Source: Nemopilema nomurai (Eukaryota > Cnidaria > Scyphozoa > Rhizostomeae > Rhizostomatidae). From it: a stretch of DNA of 64,000 nucleotides. The notes under the pieces are model-generated. The model saw only the letters and a list, made by a program, of their open reading frames with translations. It was not told where the DNA came from and did no database searches. The stretch spans positions 2,191,560 to 2,255,559 of the forward strand of contig ML133383.1 of the NCBI GenBank assembly GCA_003864495.1, written 5' to 3'. Numbering within the stretch: the stretch's first letter is position 1; each line of letters opens with the position of its first letter. Below are positions 1-12,745 of this stretch, one piece after another. The position numbers and the translations under genes were made by a program.

Positions 1-2263
1 TGTCAAAACACTAACAGACTGAAAGGTAAGACGAAACAGGGAATGTCGAGGAAAGGCGTTTGATGAGATGGTAAAAACAGCATCTTACACTGTCAAAATA
101 TTTTAATCATTTCCAAAGCATGGGTTTAGGGACATTCTTCACATTTGAATTGCCAAGCGAAGGCAGGCATCCCAAGGTATTAACCGTACCTGAGAATTTT
201 TCGACCAGGCCCAGGTGCTATGCTTGTGTGCGTTTTAACAGGGCCCGCATAATGCTTGCAAGTAATAACGAGAACAAATTGCGATCCTCTGTTCTGATGA
301 TATGATAATCGCTACAGATAAGCGATTGAACATGTTGAGCATGCGAGCAAGGTGTTCTTTGACGTGTGATCTAGATTGTTAGCAACGCGAGTTGATTGAT
401 CAGGAGCAACAGGGGCGCAAAACAAACCATACTTTCGTAATGCCATAGGTCACTTTGATAAACGCTGGGTCGTTTGATTGACAGTTGGTTCACGTGAGTC
501 ACGTTCTGGCTTTACTGGGTGTGGATGACGGAGTGCAACTACGGCTATGAGAGTGCTACCCAATACATTCCCTCAACCACGGTGAAAAAGTACTGTGCGA
601 AGGGTACTTTAGATTACTGTCGAAGTGTAGATGGGAACACATTCCAAGATTGGCCAATTGATTAGTATGGACAGGCCAAATTTACCTACAGCAACTGTGG
701 TTGCGAAAAAGGTATTCGTAGCATAGTATAGGTGCGAACATGCTAGATCTAGAATTGGGCGAGCATGCTAGATACCATGTGACGGTTTTAAACCAATCAC
801 CGATCGTCATCTGTCACGCGTTCAACGTTCTACGAACGATATCAGGTAGACGGGCAGAGATATCATCCCACAATGGCCTGGTCGACTTTTCTTGGGACAG
901 ATCTTGATTTCATTGACTTTTTATATGTTTAGGGGAACGGTCAGTGCGTGGGGGGTGAGCTAGACTGGTGAGCTCAGAGTTTAAACAACATGCGCGATTT
1001 CGACCACGGAAGACCCTGAGCAGAGATTCTACCTATGTAAGCAAAATTTCCCTTTGTTCTCCATGATGATGTTTGCTTGGAAAAAAGCACGTCTGTTAAG
1101 AGGTGGGACTTAAAGATAACTTTTATAGCTCTTTGATTCCTAAAGGTGCGAGTTTAAACCCGGTTCGCCAAGTTAATGACATTTACCCGATGAGCGAAAC
1201 AGGCTTGCATCTCGGAGTAGCAACTCACAACCAGCCAGTTCTATATGCGCAAACAGCTCTGCTTTCACGGCATCCAGGACATGAGGCAAACAATAAAACT
1301 CATTTCTGCATTATGATTAACAGTCCACGCAACATCTGCCTCTAAAGTTTTGTTCAGGTGTAGATGCCTTTGACACGTTCTAAACGAGTATTCGAGCCTT
1401 GCAAAAGGGATTATTCACCAGAAAAAGAATGTTGTCTAGCCAACGGAAATAATTCACAGGGACGAGAAAACATATATTCAATCTGGATGGTCTTTGATTT
1501 TCTTAGAAAATTACGTCTGAATTCATCCCCAACTTATTCATCAATAAGAGCAGGGTTTAAGTGAACGGAGCCTAGGCGTTGATGAACTTTTAATTGATGA
1601 TTATGATTATGATTGACGATTTGATTGATGATTTGATTGATGATTTGATTGATGATTTGATTGATGATTAGTTACTAGTACAGATGATTTACTGTCTACG
1701 CATGCTGGTAAGTGAGCAGGTCAAAGAAGCAGATGTTCTGATATTTCGCAGATTATAGGTTCTTTACAACAGAAAATGTTAAGAGCCGTTCCAAGGATCA
1801 CAATTTACAGTATTTTAGCTCCAGCTCCAGATAAGCTTATTCCTAAACAAAAACAATTACTATGTTGATGATTCCATATCATTACTTACGTAATAATAAT
1901 GGAAATACGAGTGCCACTTGCTAGTAATGCCACAACGGACACTCCCCTTCGTTGGTTTTTAACTAAGTTTCTTATACTTGTCATCAAAGAGAAGATTGAG
2001 TTTAAAGATATGTCGTACTTACGACATTTGTCGGCGAGACAATCAACCAAAAGACATTGAAATGGAGCTTTACCAAACTGTAAACTCTTTTCACATGAAT
2101 GCGCATAAGACATCACAGTAAGGTGTTTCAATACTTACAAAAAAACGAGTCATGCTACGCTGTTGGAATGACATAGAGTGCGAATTGCTTCGACGCTTGA
2201 TCAAAACTCTTTTCCCTCTGAAAGCCATTACTAAATGAAGAAGTGCTCGGATGAGAAACTTAC
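1..2263 (-). other. BICC1 intron 4 (left edge), non-coding
   Basis: Exon 4 has a clear donor at 2263, so this stretch is the start of intron 4 of the minus-strand BICC1 gene. No KH-like continuation or other convincing coding segment was seen. The only obvious structure is a 12-bp tandem repeat at 1592-1670, listed separately. Short open frames here have no protein-like composition. Confidence 0.6.
1592..1670. repeat. 12-bp tandem repeat GATTTGATTGAT
   Basis: About six near-identical copies of GATTTGATTGAT lie head to tail, with a slightly diverged left edge. It is an intronic simple-sequence repeat in BICC1. Confidence 0.9.
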
Positions 2264-2343
2264 TTTGACATCAAGCACCGATAGAATCATCTGTTTTGCC
2301 TTTTTGATATCAGCGGGTAGTCCGGTCACTTTAATGTGTGGAT
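2264..2343 (-). CDS. BICC1: BICC1 exon 4 (part of first KH region)
   Basis: The minus-strand exon has an acceptor ending CTTCTAG at its right edge and a donor GTAAGT at its left edge. The first two bases complete the Asp codon split from exon 3. The remaining 26 codons read PHIKVTGLPADIKKAKQMIL followed by SVLDVK, which lines up with the vertebrate Bicaudal-C stretch DPHIKVSG...AKEMIMSVLDTK. It ends in phase 0, so the next exon should start with the segment leading to the GKGG loop. That loop was not found in the 2.2 kb to the left, so exon 5 probably lies outside the window. The family binds mRNA through KH domains and silences targets post-transcriptionally. The identification rests on sequence resemblance plus exact phase agreement with exon 3. 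Confidence 0.9.
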
Positions 2344-2840
2344 CTAGAAGAGACCAACAACAATTACAGCTTTCGTCTGCTCTACGGGAATTCGGCAGCT
2401 GTAATGAATGTTTAACGAAACCTTCACTGCGTTGCCTCGTACTTAATAAGTAGAGCCTCGTTCTCGGAGCATTCTAAGAACTAGATCGATTACTCATGAA
2501 AGGCTATTATTGAGCAAGGCAAAAAGGAACTTAGCTTTGCATATCAGGAATACGTTTGCGTTTACGTCAAGACAACAAAAGACAACAGTTTGCGTCATTA
2601 CTCAACGCTTTTAACATTTTCCCCAATTAATGTTTGATTCGATCGATAGGAGGATGCTGTTTTAAATTACAACATTTTAACATCATTTTCCAAGGCTACA
2701 AGTAGGGATCAGAGACATATGGATAGGAAACATTCACCATTTGTAAAGAGGAGAGCGGGGAAAAAGACGTGAAAATATGCAAAATGTAAGTTATCAAGGA
2801 TGCAAATCGAAAAATACATTAAGAAAGTACTCTAGCACCT

Positions 2841-2957
2841 CTATTTCTCATCCCCTTTGCCATCCTGCTTTCCCCCTCCCTTCCCCTTTCCCCCTTTCCC
2901 GTTTATTCTTTTCCTTCTCTCCTTTTCCAATTTTTCCTCCCCTTTTTCCGTCTACTT
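2841..2957. repeat. Polypyrimidine tract
   Basis: About 115 bases are almost entirely C and T on the plus strand, made of irregular runs of CCC and TTT. On the transcribed (minus) strand of BICC1 it is a polypurine tract. Confidence 0.85.
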
Positions 2958-5516
2958 ATTTGCTAATGATCCTGTTGGATCTTAAATCACCATTATGAAT
3001 AGCTTTAGATTTTTAAAAAATTTCATCAGTCTTCAATCAGTTTCTCCCTATTTGTGCAGTTGTTCGCCTTATGGTGAATCCGTAAAGCGGCCATTCTACA
3101 ATTCCCACGATTTCTGGAAAAACGGTGCTTGAAACAGCTTTTATTAACATTTAACAGATAGAGGAAGACAGTAGTTACTGGCTATTCCTATTAGTGACAA
3201 ATACATATCGAACAACTAAAGCTCCTTTTGACGTTAAACCTTTTATTCTAATGATTCTTTGGCTGTGCCAGTTTCTTTCAACTCGGACCATGGCAAACTT
3301 TATCTCAAGAACAAACAGCTCGCTCATTACCATGGGGAGTTCGCTAGACCCTGTACGGACGGGGGTCACATGAATGTTACGTCATGTCTTTAGGGTGGAT
3401 TGAAAATATCTTCGAGATGAGGAGCATCCTACAAACTGCGCATGAAACAGAGGGGGGGGTTGATTTACAGTAAAATAGGAAAAGGGGGGTTTTGGAATAA
3501 TTCGGTTGGTTTCCAGCGAAAACTCCACTACCAGCCCCCCTCTCCCCCGTTATGGCAATGAATAAACGGTCCCTTATCGTATTCAACTTGGGCTGGTGAA
3601 GAGCCTGAAAAAGGCTTTAATAAAAGCTTTAACATGGAAAAGATTATCCACATGGAAATTATGCATAAATCGTCTTGAAACTGACTCGTTTTAAAAAAAA
3701 CTACCGTTCCAGGTTTTCACCAATCAAGTGAATCTATGCCTCACGGAGAAAGGATAACAGGAAAATATATAGCTGTACTCCCACCTCGCTTGCAGGATAG
3801 GAGGCCTAGTAACAGAAACGAGGAGAAAAAGCTTCCCTGTCAGATTGGTCAATAGTTGCTCCTTAATTGTATGTGACATTAAAAAGTGCCAACATTGAAG
3901 AATAACGAAGATAATACTCTCGGCAGACCAACAGATCTTAAAGTGTGCGTAAACGAGATGTGAGACAGTTTCTCGTTAAGAGGCAAACTGAAGCGGTTCG
4001 TCGTGTGGAAGATAACATAGAACACGAGTGCTTCATCCGTTTTCATGACGTTTGCAATAGTTTTAAAACAGCCGGTAGACAGTTGATAGCGCAAAACACT
4101 CCAAATAACCAATAAGAAGACCTAGAAACACAGTCAAAGCTGCTTTGAGATTGCTTTACCATGTCTCGGTCAAAAGCAAAGTGAAATATGATAATTAACT
4201 TTGAAGGTCCAAATATGGACCCTTAGGACATGGAAAGGCTAAGCAATGAGGAAGATGACAAAGAATAACACGCTTCGTCTTGTCACGTTTTCATTACGTT
4301 TGCATAAGGAGTAATGAGTAGCCGCTGGACATAAACGATGGTACAGGACGAGAATAGAGATGACCTGACAGGTTGGCGTATCAAGATGGTGACTGTAAAC
4401 GGGATAGACGCTTCTGACTAGATGCATCATCAGCAAGACTGACCTTGCATAATGATTAAATGGCTATGACATAGAGAAATCAAGAGGCGAAGTGGCGGGC
4501 AAGTAACAACACTTTAACATTAGACCATATAGGAATTGAGGCTATATATATACGGGTGCCTCAGGACTTGAAAATAGTGAAAAGAACCTAAGACGCATTG
4601 ACGTAAGAAGCAGCATTTGGAAATTAAAAGGCTATGTTTAGGGAACTTTTTGCCGTTCAATGTCACTGATTACTGCAAACTGCAAATATAGTGACAGCCG
4701 GAAAAAATTGAGAATGTCTTTCCTCGTTGTATAATTTATAGCAGAGCTGAGGCTCCTAGGAGCAGAAACAGTGATGTGGGTTGTTTTGAAACCTCCTGAT
4801 TTTCTCTAAAAAAGTCTTCCAATGCAGGTTTTCAAATAGCATTGCTTGGCTAGTGGATTGAAGGGAACAATGAAAATGATACAGTATTTGGCCTTAATAC
4901 CTGACTAAGAAATCGTGCCAGATGCTGAAATTAATTTATCACATTAAAGTAATTTATCATTTTTATTTATTTTTCAATAATAATGTAAAAAATGGTCTAT
5001 AGGTACATATATGATTAATATTAGTATCTGCTGGATTACAAAATTACTCAAAAAATGTAAAATATACGATTAAAATAGAAGTTGGTGTACAAAAGAATCA
5101 ATGGTTTTATAATGACTACAATGATTATTCAAGTCCTAACAGGTCAGGTTCCACGCGCATCTTAACATTGGAAAAAGAGCCGGGGAGAGGACGAAATGCA
5201 GTTGAACTTCAAAAAGAAGAAGGTATGAAAAAAGTTCGATCTAGTTGATGATTTATAAATTTTTAGATGTAATTTCTTAGTGTAGAAATTTCCTGCGGCT
5301 TGTGGAATCTACAGGGTCGGACATTGACAATAATGAGTCAACTACCATAACAAGTATTTAAAGAACGCTAATGAAATATTCAACAATTTACCACGCGATA
5401 ATTGAATGACGAATGAATTGGCTTAAATTAGCTTGCGAGAAGTTTACAGCAAAAGATGCAACGCACTTCTGGAAACAGAGATGCAAGAGGCAAGCATAAG
5501 CTTTGAGAAAAAGTGT

Positions 5517-5655
5517 GCAACAATACACATCTTCCTTAACAATGCACATTTTCCTTAAAAATACACATCTTCCTTAATAATGCACATTTTCCTTAATAAT
5601 GCACATTTTCCTTAACAAGGCACATTTTCCTTAACAAGGCACATTTTCCTATTTA
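5517..5655. repeat. 19-bp minisatellite
   Basis: Seven to eight copies of a unit close to AATGCACATTTTCCTTAAC lie in tandem. The variants (ATACACATCTTCC, AAGGCACATTTTCC) alternate. It is intronic in BICC1. Confidence 0.9.
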
Positions 5656-6477
5656 TACATTCCTAATAATGTACATCAAAAGACTTCTGTAGAAAGAAAA
5701 ATACCTCTCTCTCCAGTTAATCTTGCATGTTGTTGTTACTACCATCAAAATTACATTTCTTTACAACTAAATATGCATTGTGGCGGGGAAATTGCATAGG
5801 ATAAGTAAGTCTGGGTTTGAATGAAGAGTAGAGAAGGTTGACTCGCACGAGCATTTCTTCGACCTAGCAATCTTGCTTTTCTGCCAAACCACAATCAAAA
5901 CCGTTTCAATTATTATTTAATGAGTACCTCACACCAAAACAGGCAAGATAATTCCAGCACATAATGTTTATTCATATATTGTCACGCCGCATTACCCGTG
6001 CAAACCTGCCTTCTGGAAGATCAGCAATTAAAGTATTTGGCAGGAAAGCATTGTGCGCAATGCCCTGATAAACTGCTCTATGCTATCGAGCAGTCAATGA
6101 ACTTTTCAATAGGATATAATGTGTCTTAATCAACACCTTAATAAGTGTCGGAGGGCAGGATTTCATAAGTGAACTAGTACGATTTCGAATGTCAAAGAGC
6201 AGCAACAACAACGGGTCGTGAGTTGCCTTCATCACAGCTTATCCAAGCCATAAACGTTATCAGAACCTTTGATTACTCGCTGTCTGAGCATGCAACAAAC
6301 ACAGGGCGTTCGAGCGAAGACGACATCCACGTATCTTTACGTCAAGAAGACAGGCAGGACTCTGTTTGGGGCCATGTGATAAACACCTATCACTTGCAAA
6401 CAAATATACATGCACGGGAGGTGCAAGACGAACAGAAATTCAACTAATTCACGATACAGGGAAAGTGAGAGTGATAG

Positions 6478-6700
6478 AAGCTCAGTGGTTAGAGGCGCTA
6501 ACTACGGACTCAAGGGTCCGTGGTTCGAGTCCCTGGCATGACCAAACTTGCACACAGAGTGAGGAGAGTCGCCAGCTCTTTGTAATTCCAGGCATAAGGA
6601 ATCACGAGGTATGGTCATATCAAGAGGAAGGACCAGGACACTGCTCGATAAGCTTAAGCTTCTCAGTGCCCTAGAAGCTACCTTGGAAGCTAGGTAGCAA
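6478..6700 (+). mobile_element. tRNA-derived SINE-like element (decayed)
   Basis: A tRNA-like segment at about 6478-6542 has an A-box-like stretch (AGCTCAGTGGTTAGAGG) and a perfect B box, GGTTCGAGTCC, which are internal RNA polymerase III promoter elements. It does not fold as a good tRNA: the D stem is imperfect, the T stem has a mismatch, the acceptor arm has no 5' partner, and the strongest middle hairpin (ACGGAC/GTCCGT) has a six-base loop. Non-tRNA sequence follows to about 6700. The likeliest reading is the head of a tRNA-derived SINE rather than a functional tRNA. The right boundary is a guess. Confidence 0.5.
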
Positions 6701-7175
6701 CAAATACAAAAAGGTGATAGAGAAAAGGAGTGACCGAAATTAAATATGAGATATTTATATGAAGTTTGCATAATATTGCAGCTAGCAACAAAAAGGCAAG
6801 CCCTTGGAGAAACGTAATATTTTCTGACTTCCCATCAAAACGAGGCTTTGTTACTTGAAACGAGGTTGGGGTTAGCAGAGCGCGCAAGGAAACTGTTATT
6901 TTTTCAAAACCACAAAAATATCATTAGAAATAATAAAGCCATGAGAAAATTACTATCGTGCAAGATGGAAATCGGTTAATTCGAATGCAAATACGTAGAA
7001 AGATATTTGGGCCTAGACTGGCACATTCGCCACTGTAACTAAAATGAATGACCAGAACCGTTTGCAAACTGATAATGATCAATTGCAGAAATCAAAGGGT
7101 ATATAGCAGGGAAAAATGATTGAACAAAGAAAGAAAAGCATGCAAAGCAAATATAAAGCCGTGAAGCATACTGAC

Positions 7176-7284
7176 CCATGAGAGGCGGCGTAGCACCAAA
7201 AGCCGCAGGGGCAGCCAGCCTTGGAGCTGCCGGAAAACGTTCGAAAGCTCCATTGCGAGCAGCAAAGTGACAATATCCAAGCAT
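7176..7284 (-). other. Exon-like G+C-rich patch inside BICC1 intron 3
   Basis: This patch, and the flanking 7160-7470, is clearly richer in G+C than its surroundings. On the minus strand it has a plausible acceptor (CCAATCAG) and a good donor (G|GTCAGTATG), with all three frames open between them. The most protein-like frame reads FAARNGAFERFPAAPRLAAP then AAFGATPPLM. I do not recognise the family. It is not needed for the BICC1 protein, which joins exon 3 to exon 4 in frame without it. It could be an alternative exon, a nested gene or a transposon remnant. Confidence 0.25.
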
Positions 7285-10200
7285 CTGATTGGCATTCAAA
7301 TCAAGTAAGTGCAATGCATGGTCTGGAAGAAGCATCATATACAGTTGGTGATACGGCTTCAGGCCGGATATCGCGGGTTTTCCAGGCTGAAGCAATGTTT
7401 GGAACGGGCAACGCTCCAGACCTCATTAACCGCTCTGCTTGGCTGTGCACACAACTTGCCCTTGTGCAATAAGACAAATTGACCTGCCCTCGGCAGCTAG
7501 ATTGCCGTTGAATGCGGGGATTCACCGGTTGAGCAAGTCGAAAGAATACAGCGCATACAATTAGCAGGTAAAGAACGACGTCGACTCGTTGAGGTTAGAT
7601 GACAACGAAACTCTTTATTGTTTCCGAATTAACATTTTGATTGTTCACAAATTATCCCTCATTCTTGCGATAATTTGTTATTCATAATTACAGACCAAAT
7701 GGCAAACACCACTTAACAGTCGTGCTAAATTTAGCTACAAAGCATAACGTGAAATATGTTTCAGAAACAAAAAGGTGTTCGAGCCATTAGCAAGGTGAAT
7801 CGCATGCAATTGTCTGTCAGAAAAGGTCAACTGAAACGCGATCTGAAGCAAAGTTCTACCGAAGAATAGATACATGGGAGATTGCTGGTGACAAGGAGGA
7901 AAAACTAAGAGAAACAGTAGAGAGAAGGCAACGTTATATGTGGAAGCTGTAACGTGAAGATAAATGTGAAAATATATTTCATGTCGGAGAGAAAGATATT
8001 TTCAATGATGAAAATTCAAAATCTGTACATAATAAAACTTTAGAGTATTAGGCAAAAACCTTACAAGACGCAAGGCGAATATTTTGGAGTGTACTAACAG
8101 GATTCTTGTCCTGATTAAGAGGCTCGGCACTTTCGGCCTCGATTTGGGTCCGATTTTGCTTTATCAAAATGGTTACCAAGAAGACGCCACACCGTTCTCC
8201 CCCAGACCAAAACATGACAGGTAGCTGCATTTCTACATACGACTGCATTGAAAACTGTTGTAAGAGGAAAAAGCTGGCCCAGGATAGGGTATAATTCTAT
8301 AACTTGACCTAGGTCTGCCTATCTTGTGGGGTTCCCTAAAAAAATCATACACCTGAATCGAAGAAAAGAAGTCCTGCGAGGGTCAACCGCTGGGTAGGCG
8401 CGTATACAATTTGATCGGTCCAATTGGAAATCTACTTAGTAAAAGGCAAAACAAGTATTCAACACGAAGAAAGATTATTAGAAAAATCTACAGTCTAATT
8501 GTAGCCTTTAAATAGTATTCCAAAAGACATAGACTTGGCTGCGTCAAAGGGATGGATGCTAGGAACAGCGGACATTTGAATGTGACAAGGCTTACAGGCC
8601 CTGGAGCGTGGTAGACCACATGGATGGTAGATTAGGCAGACTTGAAGGCTTGGTGGCTGATGGTAGATTTGGTGGATGGCAGATCTGGCAGGTTAAGGTT
8701 TTGAAGGAATGATAACTTGATAGATTGAGGAGAATTCTGCCATAGTTAAAGATTAGTTGCTGTCAGTGTCCAAAAATATCATAGGCAACATCGTGAGGCC
8801 ACTTATAAATGTGTCACAGCTATGTTGACTCAAGGATAATTATCTTAGAACAAATAGTGAACAGGTTGAAGTAAACAGCGAAACTTCAGGTGCTAGCAAA
8901 CCAAACTCGACAAACCCACCCGAATGTGAGGAGTGGCAACACAACACATTACCATTATTTTATGATAAAGTATTTCGCAAATTTCAACTACTGCTCTCTT
9001 CAGGCTAACATGAATAATCTTCAACTGCAAAAGTAACCAAGGTACGTCAGTAGCAGGTAAGTTGCTTTTCAAACAATCTTAAAGTTAAGCAACTATTCTT
9101 TATCATCGAAATATCGAATTTGATGCAACTGGAGACAAAATGGAAGGATATTTCAATAATCGCTAAAACGACCAGGGGCCTGGAGACCATGTATCCCATT
9201 ATGCAACGGAACTTTGAAGAGCAGTAAACAGAGAATGCGTATTGCAAGATGGTCAAGAGCGCAATCTGTTTTCAAGTGCCCTTCAGTATCACCTTAAATA
9301 TCGGTTGATGGCGTAATTGGTTTGTAAACTACAACGGATTATGCAACATTGAATTGAATTGCTATCTCCTGAAAAATCGCTGTCAGATACGCAATTACAG
9401 GTATTTATAGCATGTGTTGAAAGAGAAGGAAAGAAATCAAGTTTATGCACTAACAAAGCTAGCTTGTAGAAGGAGAATTGTAGCATTTATTTATCTTGCT
9501 CCTGAAAAAAATATTCTTTTCTAAGTCCACACGATGAACTGTTTAGCAGAAACATCTAGACCAAATGTTTATGTATTTGCTCGACCCAATAACTACTTAT
9601 TAAATAAAATTGGCTTCATTTAATGACCAGCTGAAAACAGACCACCGATCAGTTGAAAACCAAGACAGCGAGAGCCTGAGAAGAAAAAAAAAATTCAGGG
9701 CTTGCTCATCAAAAAAGCGTAGAGAACAGTGACTGTAGGATCGAACCATATCAGCAAAAGAAGTAGGCAGATAAGGAAGCGTTAGCGTTTACTAAGAATC
9801 GCAGCAAGAGCAGAACTAATCAGAGAGGCAGGGATCCAGAGTTATCTTGGAGACACCTACTTGCCTACAGCAGAAAACGCGGCAGGGGAAAACGCAAAAT
9901 CTTCACGACTCCTCGTTACCGCCAAATCAATGCCCATAGCAGTCGACTTCGTAACTGATGAATCAGTGTCTTCAAGTTCCTTAGACATACAAAAACATTT
10001 ACTAAGTATAAACTAAACGTGAAATAGCACAAGCTAATTTCGTAATATGCAGTTATTTCTGTAAATCTACCTATCAAATCTACCTATCAAGTCTAAAACG
10101 CTATCAAAGATGATAAATTCAAGGAGGCACTAGCTCACGTGGGTCAAGTTCTTTTGACATCAACTTATAGATTCATGCTAGAACCATATGAAAAGCTATT

Positions 10201-11454
10201 CCGAAAGAAAACACCGGCAAAAAATTGGTATTAAATAAGATAAGACTTTTGGTGTTTTTCTACCAACGATTACGTAAATCGAGAAAACCATTCATCTCTC
10301 TATTGTATTAAGTACTAGCAGAAATATTTCTGCACCCACTCGTCTCTCTGTTGTTCTCGAATATTGACGGTACATGAAAGAGGCAAAACCTTCACATCAG
10401 AAAGTTGGATTTCAAAGAATATCCGCCCGAATTACGACAGTTTTGGTATTGAACGCAGGGTCAAATAGCCTAGAATTCTTAATTTGATTTCAGAAACTGC
10501 AGCTGATCCGTCTCAATTTTCTTTTAGCATATGAATAATTACAAGGCCGGTTTTTTCCATATAGTTTTTCAAAAAAGTTTCAATTTGCTTGCAATACTTG
10601 AATTGCATACTAATTAAAAAAAACCTATTTAATGCAAAGACTGAAATCAAAGTTGGTTAATTAATTCATACGCATTTGAGTAATACTGGGCCAACCTTGG
10701 ACTAAATTCACGGGAATGAGAATTTCAAAATTGCTTGGAATCGCGGAGCTTTACCTTTGGATACTCAGCAAAAAGAACTGGTGATGGTTTTTGAATCATT
10801 AAGCAAGCAAGTCGCCTTTTTATTTAAGATATTATATTTATATGGAATATGTGTCCATATAAATACAAGATCCTGCTTTGTGTAGACAGAGAGTTCGATT
10901 TTTCACATGTCCCCTTCTTTAAGGTGTGAATAAGGCATTAACTGGCCATTACACAATTGAGAACGTACTCTTCTAACAATCATCACATGCTTGTTTGTTC
11001 AACAACTAGCTTTTTATCAGTTTTCGGTCATCCCTGACGCATTCAAAAACAGGTTTTCAAAATCATCATTTCGCTACTTCAAACAACTCTAAAGTTTTAC
11101 AGCAAAGTATATTAATTCAAAAGAAAGGTAAAAATATTTGAAAATTTGACAACCGTAATCAGAATGCATAATTCCAAGAACAATAAACATTATTAGACCC
11201 TGTCATGGCTACCTTGGCACGTTGGCACATTTTGATTCTATGAAAACGCACAAACATCAGCATACTTTAAATCAAAATACAAAAACACAACGACGTGGTA
11301 CTTAGCTACCCAGTTGTGCAATGCTATATCTAAAAGAGGTTTATCTCTCTACGCAGTTATTTACAACAGTTTGCGACAGACAGGTGAAAAGATAGCGTTG
11401 CACCTGTAGCAAAGAAATCATAAAATTGTATTTACTAGTTGGGGAAATGACATT

Positions 11455-11830
11455 TTCCTTGTAATGCCACAATGAAGTTGCACCAATCACGTGGGAAGAA
11501 AAAGTTCCAACTAGAAATAGGAAGGAACTGTAGAGGAAATAGTCCCAATTATGTGGGAAGATGAAGCTGTGCCAACTATGTGGGAGATAGAGGTTTGGCA
11601 ACCACGTGGGAAGATGAATTGTAGCAGCTAGGTCGGAAGAGGAAATAGTTCAAACTATGTGGGAAGATGAAGTTGTGCCAACCATGTAGGAGACAGAGGT
11701 TTGGCCACCATGTGGAAGATGAAATTGTAGCAGCATTATCGGAAGAGGAAATAGTGTCATCTATGTGGGAAAATGAAGTTGTGCCAACCTTATTGGAAGA
11801 TAAAGTTGTGTCAAATATTCAGAAGATAAA
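11455..11830. repeat. Degenerate minisatellite with higher-order period
   Basis: Subunits of roughly 30 bases built around ATGTGGGAAGATGAAGTTGT repeat many times. Blocks of about four subunits (one with GAGGTTTGGC, one with GAATTGTAGCAGC) recur, suggesting a higher-order unit of about 125 bases. An open frame runs through part of it with a repeating Trp-Glu-(Asp/Asn)-Glu-Val-Val pattern. That is a by-product of the repeat, since no splice or homology support was seen. Confidence 0.75.
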
Positions 11831-12639
11831 AATGTGCTTAATAGGTGGAATCATGAAGCTTCACTATAAAAGGCAGGAACACGAACTTGTACCACACCAA
11901 TAAAGCGAACCCTTGAACTTGCACCAACCAGGCGGGAAGATCACGTTCAAGACGAAGACTAGAGCAACAAAGCAAATCGTAATTTCAAAAGCCACGCACT
12001 GGTTTTTCGAAAGACAGGGCTTAAGGCGATCTTCTTGTGCCAGTGGGGTTAAAGAAAGGAATAAAGCGTATTCTTCTGTATTGACCGCGCATTGAGAGAC
12101 GGACTCGGCTTGGGTGCATCAATCAGTCGACAGTGCACAGGTATACCGGTTCAACAACAACACATGTCACCTATCATTTGCTTACAATGTGAGCACCTGT
12201 TGCCAACAATATACAAGCTACCGCAGACAGTATAGAAATCTTTCGGGTCACGATAATTCCTCTTCAAGCACCCTCACCACTAGCCAACAGGCACAAACAT
12301 ACACGCTTTCAGAATTTACTCAAATAGTTTTGCAAAACTGGAGATTTTACTGGAAAAAAAAGAAAGAGGAGCTCTTCAGCATCTTCAAACAGCTTTCTAG
12401 CAGAATTGATGCTCTCTTAAATCTACGTTTTGAATTCATAATCTGGAAACTTTTCGATGGTTTGCGATACGTTTTGTGACAAAAAGAGGAAAGCAAGCCA
12501 TAGCGGCAAACTCAGAAAACAGAAAAAGAATAAAACTGATCAAGACATGTCTGCATGTCCTATTCTCAACAACGAAACCAGGAATTCCTCCTTTGACTCT
12601 CCTGATGCCCTCTGCTGGAACCATTTAACATGCTCTAAT

Positions 12640-12713
12640 TTAACTTTATATACTTTTTCGTTGTGTCCCCAATTAGCTTGTAAGCTAAATATTTTTTGAC
12701 ACATTAATAAAGT

Positions 12714-12744
<31 letters not shown>

Positions 12745-12745
12745 G
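12640..12745 (+). mobile_element. LINE/SINE-like 3' tail ending in (TGAT)n
   Basis: The segment ends with an AATAAAG motif at about 12706 followed immediately by TTTTTGATTGATTGATTGATTGATGG. An AATAAAG next to a short tandem tail is typical of the 3' ends of CR1/L2-type non-LTR elements and SINEs that borrow them. No reverse transcriptase was found upstream, so only the tail is supported. Confidence 0.4.

Noticed and set aside
6478..6550. Functional tRNA gene
   Set aside because: The B box is perfect but the acceptor, D and anticodon arms do not fold properly. A SINE head is more likely.
12114..12479. 121-codon open frame upstream of the LINE-like tail
   Set aside because: It was considered as a LINE ORF fragment, but no reverse transcriptase, endonuclease or zinc-knuckle motif is visible.
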